Shown: in pieces, positions 5,141 to 5,176 of the stretch
Position numbering within the stretch: position 1 is the stretch's first letter
Layout: every line of letters begins with the position of its first letter
NCBI GenBank assembly: GCA_900318545.1
Contig: ONLC01000172.1
Location: 1-5,176 of the forward strand
Direction of reading: 5' to 3'
Length of the DNA stretch: 5,176 bases
Origin: an uncultured Eubacteriales bacterium
GTDB lineage: Bacteria; Bacillota; Clostridia; Oscillospirales; Ruminococcaceae
Notes under the pieces: model-generated
Databases searched by the model: none
What the model saw: the letters and a program-made list of their open reading frames with translations, nothing else
What the model was told of the DNA's origin: nothing
Position numbers and translations under genes: made by a program

Positions 5141-5176
5141 TTAATATGTATAAAAATTAATTTTCATTAATTATTA
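5141..5176 (-). promoter_or_regulatory. A/T-rich likely promoter region of the phosphorylase gene
   Basis: The last 36 bases are almost entirely A/T, unlike the coding sequence beside them. On the - strand TATACAT (5152-5146) resembles a -10 box (four of six for TATACA), about 24 bases before the start codon. No convincing -35 box sits at the right spacing before the window ends; TAATAA at 5171-5176 is a poor fit. ATTAATT occurs twice (5156-5162 and 5166-5172), ten bases apart, as might suit a bound regulator or simply reflect A/T richness. Confidence 0.35.

Overview
The window looks like the chromosome of a low-to-mid G+C Firmicute of the Clostridia. A Ruminococcus-type anaerobe is the best guess, inferred from the gene order, the strong GGAGG-type ribosome binding sites, a zinc-type L33, and a cytosolic cellobiose phosphorylase very like those of cellulose- and cellodextrin-using anaerobes. 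The genus is inference; no marker here proves it.

Bases 1-2430 (+ strand) are a classic information-processing operon: rpmG (L33), secE (preprotein translocase subunit), nusG (elongation factor), rplK (L11) and rplA (L1). All genes are intact with close spacing. The gaps before rplK and before rplA each hold a short RNA hairpin with GUGGGAG on the 5' side and UUACCAC on the 3' side. This copies the L1-binding region of 23S rRNA (helices 76-77) and sits just upstream of the ribosome binding site, so excess L1 probably represses translation of both genes. Each site is preceded by another small hairpin. A strong intrinsic terminator follows rplA, so the run ends without the usual rplJ-rplL pair.

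Bases 2430-2637 contain no gene. They are packed with inverted repeats: two overlapping, competing hairpins, a 41-base near-perfect palindrome with degenerate outer arms, and a G/C-rich hairpin next to the stop codon of the convergent gene. They resemble intergenic repeat elements and are the least explained part of the window.

Bases 2638-5121 (- strand) encode one complete 827-residue GH94 enzyme, almost certainly cellobiose phosphorylase, which splits imported cellobiose with phosphate into glucose 1-phosphate and glucose. Its ribosome binding site and an A/T-rich likely promoter region lie at the right edge. It is convergent with the ribosomal operon and has no visible functional link to it.

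Overall this is mostly ordinary core genome. I found no convincing new multi-gene system. The items worth checking are the paired L1 rRNA-mimic sites, the early end of the ribosomal operon and the palindrome cluster.
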